Assembly: GCA_964035015.1 (NCBI GenBank)
Contig: OZ035997.1
Location: 12,725,536-12,789,535, forward strand
DNA from: Corallium rubrum
Taxonomy: Eukaryota > Cnidaria > Anthozoa > Scleralcyonacea > Coralliidae
DNA: 64,000 nucleotides
Direction: 5' to 3'
Shown here: positions 54,575 to 64,000 of the stretch, one piece after another
Layout: each line of letters starts with the position of its first letter
How positions within the stretch are numbered: the stretch's first letter is position 1
The notes under the pieces: generated by a model
Told to the model about the DNA's origin: nothing
The model's database searches: none
What the model saw: only the letters and a program-made list of their open reading frames with translations
Position numbers and translations under genes: made by a program

Positions 54575-54582
54575 GTAAGTAA

Positions 54583-55140
54583 TACAGATTATAATTAATT
54601 CAATTTTTGTTGTTATTAGTCAGGGTAAAATTAAAGTTAGGTAGGAGTTAGCCGGTTGAAGAAGGCTCCATTTTCAGCTTTTCCCCCAGGCCCTGGAATG
54701 CTTACCTCGCCCAGTAGAGACAGCTAGACGCATGAGCCAATTGACCGGGTGTTTACATGAGGCCAGCCCGAACTCAGGCCGGACTGACTTCCGGTCGATT
54801 GTAGTGTTTTTACTACAAGTTTTAGTATAGATCGTTTTCACGAGTCTGGCCTGAGATTCAGTTCAAGTTTCGTTTTTTATTGATTGTGACATCGTTGAGC
54901 TGATGTTTCAAAGCGTTGAAATAGACCTCGGTTTTCGGGTCTGGCAAACTCTGAAAAAGGCACTATCAGCACGGGTTTTTCTCCGAAGCAATGTTTCTAA
55001 AATAGAAAAACTACCATTAATCATTGCCGACCGCGATTAACATTTCAATGGCGCTTTGGGAGACATTTCAACGTCTATCGAATGCTTGCGAACTCATTTA
55101 ACCATCTAAGAGTTTTATTAAAAGTAGCGTGCTGCGTAGG
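54583..55140. other. intergenic or intronic, dispersed fragments
   Basis: 54655-54800 ('CCCAGGCCCTGGAATGC' and 'GAGGCCAGCCCGAACTC') resembles 55735-55910 in reverse and 56290-56375. No gene recognised. Confidence 0.45.
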
Positions 55141-55154
55141 CAGTGTAGAAACAA

Positions 55155-55322
55155 CAATCGAAATATAGTAAAGTTAGATATACTGCCAAAACAGAGAACG
55201 TAGGAGACTAACGTTTCGAGCGAAGGCCCTTCGTCAGAGAGAAACGAAGGGCTTTCGCTCGAAACGTTAGCTAGACTCCTACGTTCTCTGTTTCGGCAGT
55301 ATATCTAGCCTTACTATATTTC
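55155..55322. repeat. foldback repeat (complete)
   Basis: The arms ~55155-55245 and 55246-55322 are inverted copies sharing 'GAGAACGTAGGAG' and 'AACGTTTCGAGCGAA', almost without a loop. Confidence 0.85.
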
Positions 55323-55394
55323 GATAAGAGTTTTATTGTTAGTTTCGAAACAAATTTCAGTACATTTCGAACTTGGTTTAAGAAGTATTTTAAA

Positions 55395-55530
55395 GGATTT
55401 CACAAGGGGGCATCTGGTCCTGAAGGGGGGCAACTGGTCCTAGCACCAGATGCCCGGGTAGGCATCTGGTCCAAGTACCAGATGCCCCGGGGGGCGTTCT
55501 GAAGGGGGGGGGGCATCTGGTCCTGTTACA
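55395..55530. repeat. GGCATCTGGTCC direct and inverted repeats
   Basis: GGCATCTGGTCC and GGACCAGATGCC-like units in both orientations, about five in 135 bp. Confidence 0.75.
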
Positions 55531-56210
55531 CCGGTCTAGTCTCAAGTCGCCCGCTAGACCGAACTGAAGTACTTTCACCTCTCAAACTCAATACGTTGTT
55601 TTAAATGAGATTGGTGTCGAATCCACATAAAATAATCATTCTCCAGCGGATCACGAGCTGTAAGGCAATTGACACAAATCTTGAAGCAAAAGCGAAACTG
55701 TATAGTTTGAAGACTGGCCTCATGTAAACAAAAACTTAAATGCAAAATTCAGGCCGGCCTCATGTAAACACCTCCACAGATCTGATGTATATATAGCATA
55801 AATTAAGTTCACGATATCAAAAACCCATAAATTTAAGTAGGCCCGACTTGACTTCCAACCGTCTCCCGGGCCCTGGTATACATACCTCCCCCGAAAGAGA
55901 CGGCTGGACGCGTGAACCACAGAGCGTGTCTGTGATGTTAGCCTAAAAATTAAGCTGATAGAAATATAAGTGACTTCCTCGATCCTGTAGGCGGAATGAT
56001 GAAAACATCTTGGCCATTAACTAATTTTTCTACCTGTTGTAAAAACCTGTAAACGTTCTAAAATGCGATCCCATGCCTCACTCATCAGCTTTCTATTGAT
56101 CGCTATTTTGAACTGGGATAATTTATGCCACAATCCTAATAATATATGCCTGTTGAAAATGTGCAGGCACGTTTGTGATTGTTGCAAATCGACAAAGCAA
56201 GTTTACGAGG

Positions 56211-56290
56211 GGGAGATAAGTACAGGATCAGGGAAATCACTTATATTTCAGTCAGCTCCTATGGTTTTTGATATGGTGAAATTAATTTAC
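56211..56290 (+). pseudogene. possible RecQ-like helicase Walker A remnant
   Basis: 'STGSGKSLIFQSAPMVFDMV' resembles the Walker A segment of RecQ-type helicases (GKSLIFQ). Only about 25 residues match and no other helicase motif follows, so it is at best a small exon remnant. Confidence 0.3.
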
Positions 56291-56720
56291 GCAAACGTCA
56301 CAGACACGCTCTGTGGCTCACGCCTCCAGGAGATGGTTGGAAGCGGTTGGAAGTCGGGCCTACGCGCGATACGACTGACCTATCTAATGCGCTGATTGGG
56401 TATTTTAGCCATCAGTTCACCGCTGGTTACCCTGCGAGTCAGAGCCCCTTTACGACCTACGCCGACTTCGGGGGAAACTGAGCTCTGCCAACAAACCCGA
56501 TATTTCTTTTTTAGCATGCGTGAACGGTTGCTAAGATACTATTTTGGGCCTAGGTTCTAACGCGTTATTGCTATTTTTCTGCTTGCGTGTGCTCATAAAC
56601 TAGAACTTGTTTGATCAGTTTAAAACCTGACTGACTCGCCCTAACTCGGAAAGGGGCTGTGACTTGCAGAATAACCTCTGGTAGGAATGCGTTAAAAAAA
56701 CCATGACAAAACATTGGAGC

Positions 56721-56988
56721 TCAGTAATGAGAACACGGGTTGAGAACTAAGAAAAACATAAAAGCAAAGTATTCTAGAATACCGTTTTCATTCTTGATTT
56801 CCAACACTTCTGCTGTTGGTTTGCCTTTAGTCTCTGGTAGAACAAGACATAGGAGGGCTGCAGTTACTGCCAGGGCTCCCATTAGTGCAAATGGGACGGT
56901 CGGATGGATTCGATTCATTTCAACAACAAATGGAGCAGTGACAGCTCCCACTTGGGCTAACACCCCTAGGAACCCAAGACCACTATTT
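56721..56988 (-). CDS. SLC22-type organic ion transporter, exon D (C-terminal)
   Basis: Minus strand, after acceptor CAG (56989-56991). Reads 'NSGLGFLGVLAQVGAVTAPFV', 'IHPTVPFALMGALAVTAALLCLVLPETKG', i.e. the last two transmembrane helices and the conserved PETKG motif after helix 12. The tail 'KPTAEVLEIKNENG' is typical. The ORF runs to a stop at 56721, but a donor-like GTATTC after 'NENG' leaves the exact end open. SLC22 proteins carry organic cations, anions or carnitine across the plasma membrane. The substrate cannot be told here. Confidence 0.85.
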
Positions 56989-57164
56989 CTGCAAGTAGAA
57001 AAAATATAAACAACTTAAACGTTCATCTATCATGAACAAAACACAAGAGAAGAACTTCTCAACTTAGCTTCCATCCCCGCAGTACCACCTTTACAAAGCA
57101 TACATAGAACTTGTAACATTTGCTTTATTGTACTACGATATTAATTTAGTCCTGTCTATGTTAC

Positions 57165-57273
57165 CTGATAACTGTTGGTAAGATTTCAGCAGACCAGATA
57201 CCAATTGAGTTCCAAGATACTGTAATGAATCCTTTTCCAAGCATACCACCAATGATACGACCAACAATGTAGT
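57165..57273 (-). CDS. SLC22-type organic ion transporter, exon C
   Basis: 109 bp between acceptor TAG (57274-57276) and donor GTAACA (57159-57164). Encodes 'YIVGRIIGGMLGKGFITVSW' and 'IGIWSAEILPTVIR', a transmembrane helix and the conserved E-x-x-P-T-x-x-R segment of the family. Phases match exons B and D exactly. Confidence 0.88.
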
Positions 57274-57339
57274 CTAGAAAAGTTAAAAAATGAAAGGTAT
57301 CTTTATAGGCTAGATAAAATGAATAAGTAAGTAAAATGT

Positions 57340-58075
57340 TAGTGATAATGGTGAAGTTTTAATAATTAAATTAAATAAGGATGATTGATGGTGATAACGA
57401 CAATGGTGATGGTGGTTGTGATGGTGATGATGATAATGATTATGGTGATATTGGCTATTAACAGTGATGTCAACGCTGCTGGTGATGGTCATGGTCATGG
57501 TGGTGAGATGACGATAGTTATGATGGCGATAATGACAATGACGACGATGCCAATTCTGCTGCTGATAATAATGATGCTGGGGATGGTCATGATGGTGGTG
57601 AGATGATGATAGTTATGATGGTGATAATGCCCACAACGAGGATGCCAACGCTGCTGCTGATAATGATGGTCATGATGGTGGTGAGATGATAATAGGTATG
57701 ATGGTGATAATGACAATAACGACGATGCCAATGCTGCTGCTGCTGCTGCTGATAATAATGATGTTGGGGATGGTCTTTGATCGTGGTGAGATGATGATAG
57801 TTATGATGGTGATAATGACCATGACGATGATGCCAATACCGCTGCTGATAATGATGGTCATGATGGTGGTGAGAGTGAGATTATGATAGTTATAATGGTG
57901 ATAATGACCATAACAGTGATGTCAATGCTGCTGGTGATAGTTATGATGGTGATAATGACAATAACGATGATGCCAATGCTGCTGCTGATAATAATGATGG
58001 TGATGATGATGATGGCAGTGATCGTGATGACGGTGATAACCATGATAACCAGTGCCACTCCGGTGACTCCGCTAA
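57340..58075. repeat. degenerate GAT/GGT-rich minisatellite in SLC22 intron
   Basis: Imperfect repeats of about 60-75 bp built from GATGGTGATAATGAC and GATGCCAATGCTGCTGCTG. They fill the intron between exons B and C. Confidence 0.9.
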
Positions 58076-58137
58076 GTTATGGGTAATGCCTAAAGAACGA
58101 ACCGTGATTCGTGTACATGCAATGTCTCCCAGTCTAC

Positions 58138-58232
58138 CTGTTCTTGTTGTTCCACCTGGGATCAAGGAAACAATAAAACAAGCAGCTCCTCCCAGCACCA
58201 TATAAACCACTACTGTCTTCTTGCGTCCAAAC
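58138..58232 (-). CDS. SLC22-type organic ion transporter, exon B
   Basis: 95 bp, acceptor AAG (58233-58235), donor GTAGAC (58132-58137). Encodes the end of 'RFGRKKTVV', the conserved loop motif of the major facilitator fold, and a helix 'VYMVLGGAACFIVSLIPGG'. The Arg of RFGR is split by the intron and restored by the exon A junction. Confidence 0.88.
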
Positions 58233-58431
58233 CTTCAGAGATGCAACCAATAAAACATGCATGTACTTAATAAAAAGACCTTATTTGGGGGGTGCCTAAT
58301 CTATTCTTGATTTACAACAGACGTTGGAGGAACTTAACGAAAGAAACTCAAGGGATTGATTACAAACCACCAATACATAGAACCATAAATGTTACTTTTC
58401 TTCTTATTTCTGGATTATTGTTTTAATATTA

Positions 58432-58567
58432 CCTTTGACAATTGTCAATAACAATAATGTGAGCAGGAAGCTCGACCAAAGTGGTTAAGACAAAGTTCCG
58501 GTACATACTACCACCAAGATCACTGGCTCCATACGCTGCACCATAGTAGACTAGTCCGTTAACAAAC
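58432..58567 (-). CDS. SLC22-type organic ion transporter, exon A (upstream exons outside view)
   Basis: 136 bp, acceptor TAG (58568-58570), donor GTAATA (58426-58431). Encodes 'FVNGLVYYGAAYGASDLGG', the well-known helix 7 region of SLC22 proteins (FVNGLVYYG), and 'FVLTTLVELPAHIIVI'. Earlier exons would lie beyond the repeat arrays at 58618 and the retrotransposon at 59856, or beyond the window. Confidence 0.9.
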
Positions 58568-58617
58568 CTAAAATTTAGAAATACGTTATTTACATTTTTT
58601 TGTTCTTTATACCAAAC

Positions 58618-59086
58618 AGTACAGTGCAGTGCAGTGTAGTGTAGTGTAGTGTAGTGTAGTGTAGTGTAGTGTAGTGTAGTGTAGTGTAGTGTAGTGTAGT
58701 GTAGTGTAGTGTAGTGTAGTGTAGTGTAGTGTAGTGTAGTGTAGTGTAGTGTAGTGTAGTGTAGTGTAGTGTAGTGTAGTGTAGTGTAGTGTAGTGTAGT
58801 GTAGTGTAGTGTAGTGTAGTGTAGTGTAGTGTAGTGTAGTGTAGTGTAGTGTAGTGTAGTGTAGTGTAGTGTAGTGTAGTGTAGTGTAGTGTAGTGTAGT
58901 GTAGTGTAGTGTAGTGTAGTGTAGTGTAGTGTAGTGTAGTGTAGTGTAGTGTAGTGTAGTGTAGTGTAGTGTAGTGTAGTGTAGTGTAGTGTAGTGTAGT
59001 GTAGTGTAGTGTAGTGTAGTGTAGTGTAGTGTAGTGTAGTGTAGTGTAGTGTAGTGTAGTGTAGTGTAGTGTAGTGTAGTGTAGTA
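58618..59086. repeat. (TGTAG)n array 1 (~469 bp)
   Basis: Almost perfect TGTAG/GTAGT repeat, about 93 units, starting with two GTGCA variants. Within the SLC22 intron. Confidence 0.97.
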
Positions 59087-59319
59087 GAAGTTGATCCTGA
59101 GTAAACTGTTCATATAGTGACTCGTATCAATAGTGTTATGTTAGAACTTTATTTTTGAACTTCTTTAAACATTTTAACCTTCAAATTTTCTTTAAGAAGT
59201 TACTTATCTCATGTATATAATTATCTATATTTTTATGACCATTAATGGCACTTATTGTTATCTCGAAGGACTTAATCAAGGCCCATCACCTGTAAATTTT
59301 AATTTGTAATAAAAATCAA
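59087..59319 (+). mobile_element. 5'-truncated retroelement 3' end inside the TGTAG array
   Basis: 235 bp of unique sequence between two TGTAG arrays. It ends 'TTGTAATAAAAATCAATAG' directly at the next array, which looks like a retroelement 3' end with an AATAAA signal. It could be the 3' end of the same family as the element starting at 59856. This cannot be tested because that element's own 3' end is outside the window. Confidence 0.45.
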
Positions 59320-59855
59320 TAGTGTAGTGTAGTGTAGTGTAGTGTAGTGTAGTGTAGTGTAGTGTAGTGTAGTGTAGTGTAGTGTAGTGTAGTGTAGTGT
59401 AGTGTAGTGTAGTGTAGTGTAGTGTAGTGTAGTGTAGTGTAGTGTAGTGTAGTGTAGTGTAGTGTAGTGTAGTGTAGTGTAGTGTAGTGTAGTGTAGTGT
59501 AGTGTAGTGTAGTGTAGTGTAGTGTAGTGTAGTGTAGTGTAGTGTAGTGTAGTGTAGTGTAGTGTAGTGTAGTGTAGTGTAGTGTAGTGTAGTGTAGTGT
59601 AGTGTAGTGTAGTGTAGTGTAGTGTAGTGTAGTGTAGTGTAGTGTAGTGTAGTGTAGTGTAGTGTAGTGTAGTGTAGTGTAGTGTAGTGTAGTGTAGTGT
59701 AGTGTAGTGTAGTGTAGTGTAGTGTAGTGTAGTGTAGTGTAGTGTAGTGTAGTGTAGTGTAGTGTAGTGTAGTGTAGTGTAGTGTAGTGTAGTGTAGTGT
59801 AGTGTAGTGTAGTGTAGTGTAGTGTAGTGTAGTGTAGTCTAGTGTAGTGTAGTGT
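59320..59855. repeat. (TGTAG)n array 2 (~536 bp)
   Basis: About 107 units with a single visible variant (TAGTC near 59837). Ends abruptly where the retrotransposon 5' UTR begins. Confidence 0.97.
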
Positions 59856-62800
59856 CAGGTGTCAAGTACGCCTCTCTTTAGCTCTGTTTATTTCTGCTTC
59901 GTTGGTTTCAATATTTGGTCCCCATTATGTAAATTTTGGATTGTTGGTTTGCTAAGTACTTCGTGAACATTCTACATCAAGTTCTGGATCGATTGATTAA
60001 TTTCCGTGGCTTTATTTTTGGATTATTTATTTGACCGTTTGGCCTGTGGCGTATCTGTAGTTCGTGATTTTGTACAAGTATTGTTTCTCCGTGTCACGAT
60101 TATTTGGTGAGCCAAAATTTCACAGTTCGTTTGGTTTTGGTATTCCTATCATGTTGTACAAGTTTCACTTCTGTTGGTGTAATCAATTTTGAATTATTTA
60201 TCATTTCGTGTTTGACCGTTGGAGTTGTTTTGTCTCACTTCACGTCTCCTAGCAACAGTTATATTTGAATTTTCTCCGTCAATCCGGACTCCGCAGTTTG
60301 GTTATTCATACCAGTTTTGTTGTCATCATCCCATTCTTTTATTGGTACTATTTTGGTTGATGCTCATCTTATATATTTTGAATTTTACACAAGTTTGTAT
60401 CGTGCCGTATAACCGTCAAATATTTATCAAGATCAACTGTCTCGTTCAGATTTCGCTATATACATATACCTCGGAATCTTCGCTTGGTTTTTCATCGAAT
60501 GTTCTTCTTACTGCTATTTTGGAATCGCTTGACATTTCTACGACTACTGTCTGATTTTCGTTTATTTTAGTTCAATTGTTTTTGTTGCATTTTTTCTTTT
60601 TATTTGATTCTTATAATAGACTCGCAACACGGGTTTTCCCCGTATGAAGTATCATATTTCCTATGTTATCTTCTTGAGTATTTTGCTGATTACGTCATGT
60701 CTTCTCCACGAACTATTCAATCATTTATTTGTCCTGACTGCAATTTTTCATCGTGTTCACAAGCTGGCCTTTGCATTCATCGTACTAAAACTCACAAAAT
60801 TACTGACACCTCTATTAAATCGGTCTCCGTAGTGAGATCATACCCTGAAGGAAAGAATTTTATTTGTTGTCTTTGTGGAAATACCCTCGTCAATTTTCCT
60901 AACTTGAAACGTCATTTTAAAAGCATTCATCCTGACACTCTTCTTTTGGCATCTGCTCATTGCTTAATATGTGATATGGATTTTTCTAATGCGCAAGCTG
61001 TTAGTGTTCAATGCCAACGTGCACATGGTATTTCAAAGAATACTCCACATGTTCAATATTCTCATAGTCCGACCCCAATAATGTCTCAGATTACCGCTCA
61101 CCATAATGTTACATCTGGTGTTGCTACCCGCCTTTCAACCAGACCTGTTCGTAAAAAACGTTCTTCCAAACAACGATCTTCGACTTGTACAGATCAATCC
61201 TCCTTGCCATCCTCTGTCCAACAACCGTCAAGTCCACTTTTTGATCCTACCTTGGTCCCAAACCAGTCATCTTCATTACCAGATCTCCGTGATTCGTGTT
61301 CAACCCATCGTATACCTCATGTCTCCAATTTGGTCTTCTCTCCTTCCACACAACCACCAACATCACCTGATCCTGAGTCGGATCCTGCCCTTTCATCAAC
61401 TACTCCGCTTATCACTTTCCTCAATAAATCAATTGAATGCTCTCCTCCCACCATCATTCAGCATCAGACTTCCTCCGCCAATTCTCAACAAACATTGGAT
61501 TGTCTCAGTTCTTTGCTTCGTATTAACAAGCCTTTTTCATCACCCCGAAATGAACAAGCCTCAAACTCCTTATCGCGTTTCATTCGTGAATGCAATAATA
61601 TTCCTCCTTCTGTTCCTCAACGAGCTCCCAAAACAGTTGGTTTACCTTCCTCACCTATTTCTTCATCAGAAGTCTCTTCCATCCAAACTGTTATTAACGA
61701 TTCCTCCCGATCCTCGCCTCCTGCACCTAGTCCTTCTCCTAGACGTTACCAAAGACCATCAACTGCTAGACTCTTTTCTCCCTGGTCATCTCCACAACCT
61801 CCTCATCGTTCACCTATCGTTGCCCAGTCAGATGTCGATGACCTAATTAATTCGACTCTACATTCTTCTGGTGAGATACGTACTCCTTCCTCATTATCGC
61901 ACCCCACTCCGCCGTCTTCCTTTACTTCTGACAACGATGGAAATCCTTCGACAAATACATGTCCAACTTCTGAGTCGCGATCTTCTCCTGTTAATGATTC
62001 TTCTTCTCCTAACATGAATGATGATGATTTCACACAATCTCAAAATTCACCATCGTCCAGTCCTTCAGAATCACGCTTGAAGAGAAATGCGTTTCGTGAA
62101 AAATGGATAACTGCCTTCTCCGGGGACATTCCGTGGTCGGACTTTTGCACCCTCTGCGATGAATTTGCCGTTGAATCTCGATCTCTCGCCCTAGAAATCG
62201 CTGCAGAATCTTCATCTTCTTTTCGTCGCCCAAAACCTCTTCCTCGTCGTGATCGTCCATCTGGCCGCCGTCCTGCTTTCCGTCATCGACCGCTTTTATC
62301 CAATCCCGCCGAAGCACAACGCATTCAAACTTTATATCGTCATTCTAAGAAAAGAGCCGCTCGGAAAATCCTCTCTCCTAACAGTCCTTTCTACACTGGA
62401 TCAACAGACAAAGCAGAATCATTCTTTAGAAACACATTTTCCTTTCGTCAATGTGACACTACATCCCTTCAAGACAAATTAAAAGATCTCGTTACACCTG
62501 CTCCGAGCGATGACTTCCTCTTTTCACCTCCTTCTTGTGATGAAATCCGTCGAAAACTCTTCTCTGCTGCCAATACCTCTCCTGGGCCCGATCGCGTGGA
62601 ATATCGTCACTTGAAAAGCATTGACCCATCCTGCTCTATCCTTTCTCTCCTTTTTCAACACTGTTTCAAGCAACGTGATGTTCCTCCAGCCTGGAAGTCT
62701 GCGACTACGATGCTTATCTATAAGAAAGGTAGCACAGAGGATCCTTCCAACTTTAGACCCATCGCCTTAATGTCGTGTCTCTACAAGTTAGTTATGGGAG

Positions 62801-64000
62801 TCATCGCCAAACGACTAACATCATGGGCCATTGATCACGATCTTTTATCCCAAGAACAGAAGAGTGCACGTCCCAGTGAAGGTTGTTATGAACATACCTT
62901 TCTCCTCCAGTCCATCGTAGGTGATGCCCGACGTAATCGGAAAAATGTTTTTGTCGCTTGGCTTGATCTTCGCAATGCTTTTGGAAGTATCCCTCATTCT
63001 GCTATTACCTCTACCCTTTCCCATATTGGAGTACCACAACCACTAATTGAAATGATAACCAATTCTTATTCTGGAGCAACCACCAAAATACGTACCCCCA
63101 CCAGTTTGACCTCTGATATACCAGTTTTATCAGGTGTCAAGCAAGGTTGTCCGTTGAGCCCAATCATTTTCAATTTGACCATCGACATCATTTTACGTGC
63201 AATTAAACAAAAAGCTTCAGACATTGGTCCTGCTAAACTCCATGGTATACCTGTCTCTGTCTTTGCTTATGCTGATGATCTTGTCATAATCTCCAGAAAT
63301 AAAGACCGACTCCAGAAACTATTAGATGTTGCTTCTTCCACTGCGACAACCCTTGGTTTATCCTTCAGACCTGATAAGTGCGCCTCTATCAGCCTCACCT
63401 GTTCCAGATCTAATCATTCTGAATCTTCTTTTGAACTTAATGAATTCATCGTCCAGAACAATTCCATTCCTTCACTTGATCGTGAACATCCTTACAAATA
63501 CCTTGGTGTTCCTATTGGCCTAATCCATGATCCAGATAACATATCTGATTTGGTTCAAAACCTTTCACGTGATTTGGACAATATTGAGAAATCCCTTTTA
63601 GCTCCTTGGCAGAAGTTAGACATGATTCGTACCTTCCTTCAACCTTCCTTAACATTCGCCCTTCGTGCTGGATACCCGAAAAAAGAACATCTTCGTGAAT
63701 ATCGTTCAACTCTCGTTTCCACCATCCGTAGAATATGTTCTCTACCATCTCGAGCTTCTGCTTCCTACATCTTCGCTCACAAACGCGCTGGTGGTCTTGG
63801 CCTCCTTGATCCAATCCTTGAAGCTGATGTTCAAGCAATAATTCATTCGGCTAAGATTCTATCTTCCTCCGACCCGACTGTAATTCACATTGCTAATGCT
63901 GAATTAAACGAAACCGTCCGACATGCCTCCCGATCTAATCCTACTTCTGCTCTGAAATCCAACTACCTGTCCAGCCTTCCTGATGACCGTTTAAACAACC
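59856..64000 (+). mobile_element. zinc-finger non-LTR retrotransposon (R2/NeSL-like), partial at 3'
   Basis: Starts at the edge of the TGTAG array. About 840 bp of T-rich 5' untranslated sequence is followed by one long ORF with N-terminal zinc fingers and a central reverse transcriptase. There is no N-terminal endonuclease, so a C-terminal restriction-like endonuclease is expected beyond the window. This organisation matches R2, NeSL and HERO-type elements, many of which are target-specific. Confidence 0.82.
60697..64000 (+). CDS. zinc-finger / reverse transcriptase ORF (runs off the window)
   Basis: ATG at 60697, open without a stop to 64000 (about 1,101 codons). Three Cys/His fingers: 'CPDCNFSSCSQAGLCIH', 'CCLCGNTLVNFPNLKRH' and 'CLICDMDFSNAQAV' with later C and H. 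R2-clade proteins use such fingers to bind target DNA. A long Ser/Pro-rich linker follows (about residues 120-460). The reverse transcriptase has 'TSPGPDRVEYRHL', 'FRPIALMSCLYKLV', 'FVAWLDLRNAFGSIPH' (first catalytic Asp), 'SGVKQGCPLSPIIF', 'FAYADDLVIIS' (catalytic Asp pair) and 'YKYLGVPIG'. All RT motifs are intact. The endonuclease would lie downstream of 64000. Confidence 0.88.
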   Translation, partial: MSSPRTIQSFICPDCNFSSCSQAGLCIHRTKTHKITDTSIKSVSVVRSYPEGKNFICCLCGNTLVNFPNLKRHFKSIHPDTLLLASAHCLICDMDFSNAQAVSVQCQRAHGISKNTPHVQYSHSPTPIMSQITAHHNVTSGVATRLSTRPVRKKRSSKQRSSTCTDQSSLPSSVQQPSSPLFDPTLVPNQSSSLPDLRDSCSTHRIPHVSNLVFSPSTQPPTSPDPESDPALSSTTPLITFLNKSIECSPPTIIQHQTSSANSQQTLDCLSSLLRINKPFSSPRNEQASNSLSRFIRECNNIPPSVPQRAPKTVGLPSSPISSSEVSSIQTVINDSSRSSPPAPSPSPRRYQRPSTARLFSPWSSPQPPHRSPIVAQSDVDDLINSTLHSSGEIRTPSSLSHPTPPSSFTSDNDGNPSTNTCPTSESRSSPVNDSSSPNMNDDDFTQSQNSPSSSPSESRLKRNAFREKWITAFSGDIPWSDFCTLCDEFAVESRSLALEIAAESSSSFRRPKPLPRRDRPSGRRPAFRHRPLLSNPAEAQRIQTLYRHSKKRAARKILSPNSPFYTGSTDKAESFFRNTFSFRQCDTTSLQDKLKDLVTPAPSDDFLFSPPSCDEIRRKLFSAANTSPGPDRVEYRHLKSIDPSCSILSLLFQHCFKQRDVPPAWKSATTMLIYKKGSTEDPSNFRPIALMSCLYKLVMGVIAKRLTSWAIDHDLLSQEQKSARPSEGCYEHTFLLQSIVGDARRNRKNVFVAWLDLRNAFGSIPHSAITSTLSHIGVPQPLIEMITNSYSGATTKIRTPTSLTSDIPVLSGVKQGCPLSPIIFNLTIDIILRAIKQKASDIGPAKLHGIPVSVFAYADDLVIISRNKDRLQKLLDVASSTATTLGLSFRPDKCASISLTCSRSNHSESSFELNEFIVQNNSIPSLDREHPYKYLGVPIGLIHDPDNISDLVQNLSRDLDNIEKSLLAPWQKLDMIRTFLQPSLTFALRAGYPKKEHLREYRSTLVSTIRRICSLPSRASASYIFAHKRAGGLGLLDPILEADVQAIIHSAKILSSSDPTVIHIANAELNETVRHASRSNPTSALKSNYLSSLPDDRLNN

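Noticed and set aside
58607..59113. 168-codon 'LHYTT' repeat ORF
   Set aside because: Translation of (TGTAG)n.
61106..61846. 246-codon ORF rich in Leu/His/Pro
   Set aside because: Alternative frame of the Ser/Pro-rich linker in the zinc-finger/RT ORF that is open from 60697.

Overview
This is a eukaryotic nuclear window. It is AT-rich, its host exons have GT-AG introns, and repeats make up most of it. The few host genes (an intronless RING/TRAF-zinc/kelch gene, an SLC22-type transporter, a family 1 glycosidase) and the style of the transposons suggest a cnidarian, most likely a stony coral. That assignment comes from family resemblance, not from a search.

Layout. 1-1459: the end of a Ty3/gypsy element whose 3' LTR lies inside an integrase-like (HTH) transposon gene, then a minisatellite. 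1725-3296: an intact RING/kelch gene. 3908-5593: a near-palindromic transposon carrying two opposed copies of one HTH gene start. 6.1-8.3 kb: nested foldback repeats with long GGAA/GGAC arrays. 9.84-13.1 kb: a decayed LINE on the minus strand. 13.15-14.0 kb: a small zinc-domain ORF split by a MITE with an 8-bp target duplication. 14.6-15.5 kb: a coiled-coil gene with one frameshift. 17487-21922: a kinase-like gene cut by a 3.65-kb foldback element with a 5-bp target duplication. 22.0-23.2 kb: a SWIM-like zinc-domain exon. 24798-29286: a complete gypsy element with identical 86-bp LTRs, inserted in a (GGTAT)n array. 29.4-33.1 kb: an almost intact LINE bounded on both sides by (GGTAT)n. 33.4-36.8 kb: two exons of a glycosidase with transposon debris in the intron. 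38.8-42.3 kb: a long inverted repeat enclosing a ~195-bp satellite. 42.3-51.5 kb: gene-poor sequence with MITEs and an oxidase-like fragment. 51528-53609: a deletion derivative of a TTAA-type DNA transposon. 53.6-56.7 kb: foldback repeats and small fragments. 56721-58567: four SLC22 exons. 58.6-64.0 kb: two (TGTAG)n arrays, a truncated retroelement between them, and a long zinc-finger/reverse transcriptase ORF that runs off the window.

The most unusual pattern is a group of DNA transposons that combine TAT/TAC-starting terminal repeats, a subterminal minisatellite and an HTH or SAM-domain gene. Two of them are palindromes in which the 5' half is present at both ends. A second pattern is retroelements sitting exactly at the edges of pentanucleotide arrays, (GGTAT)n and (TGTAG)n, which suggests microsatellite targeting. 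In the GGTAT-flanked LINE, the ORF1/ORF2 overlap holds a canonical -1 slippery heptamer in the right register.
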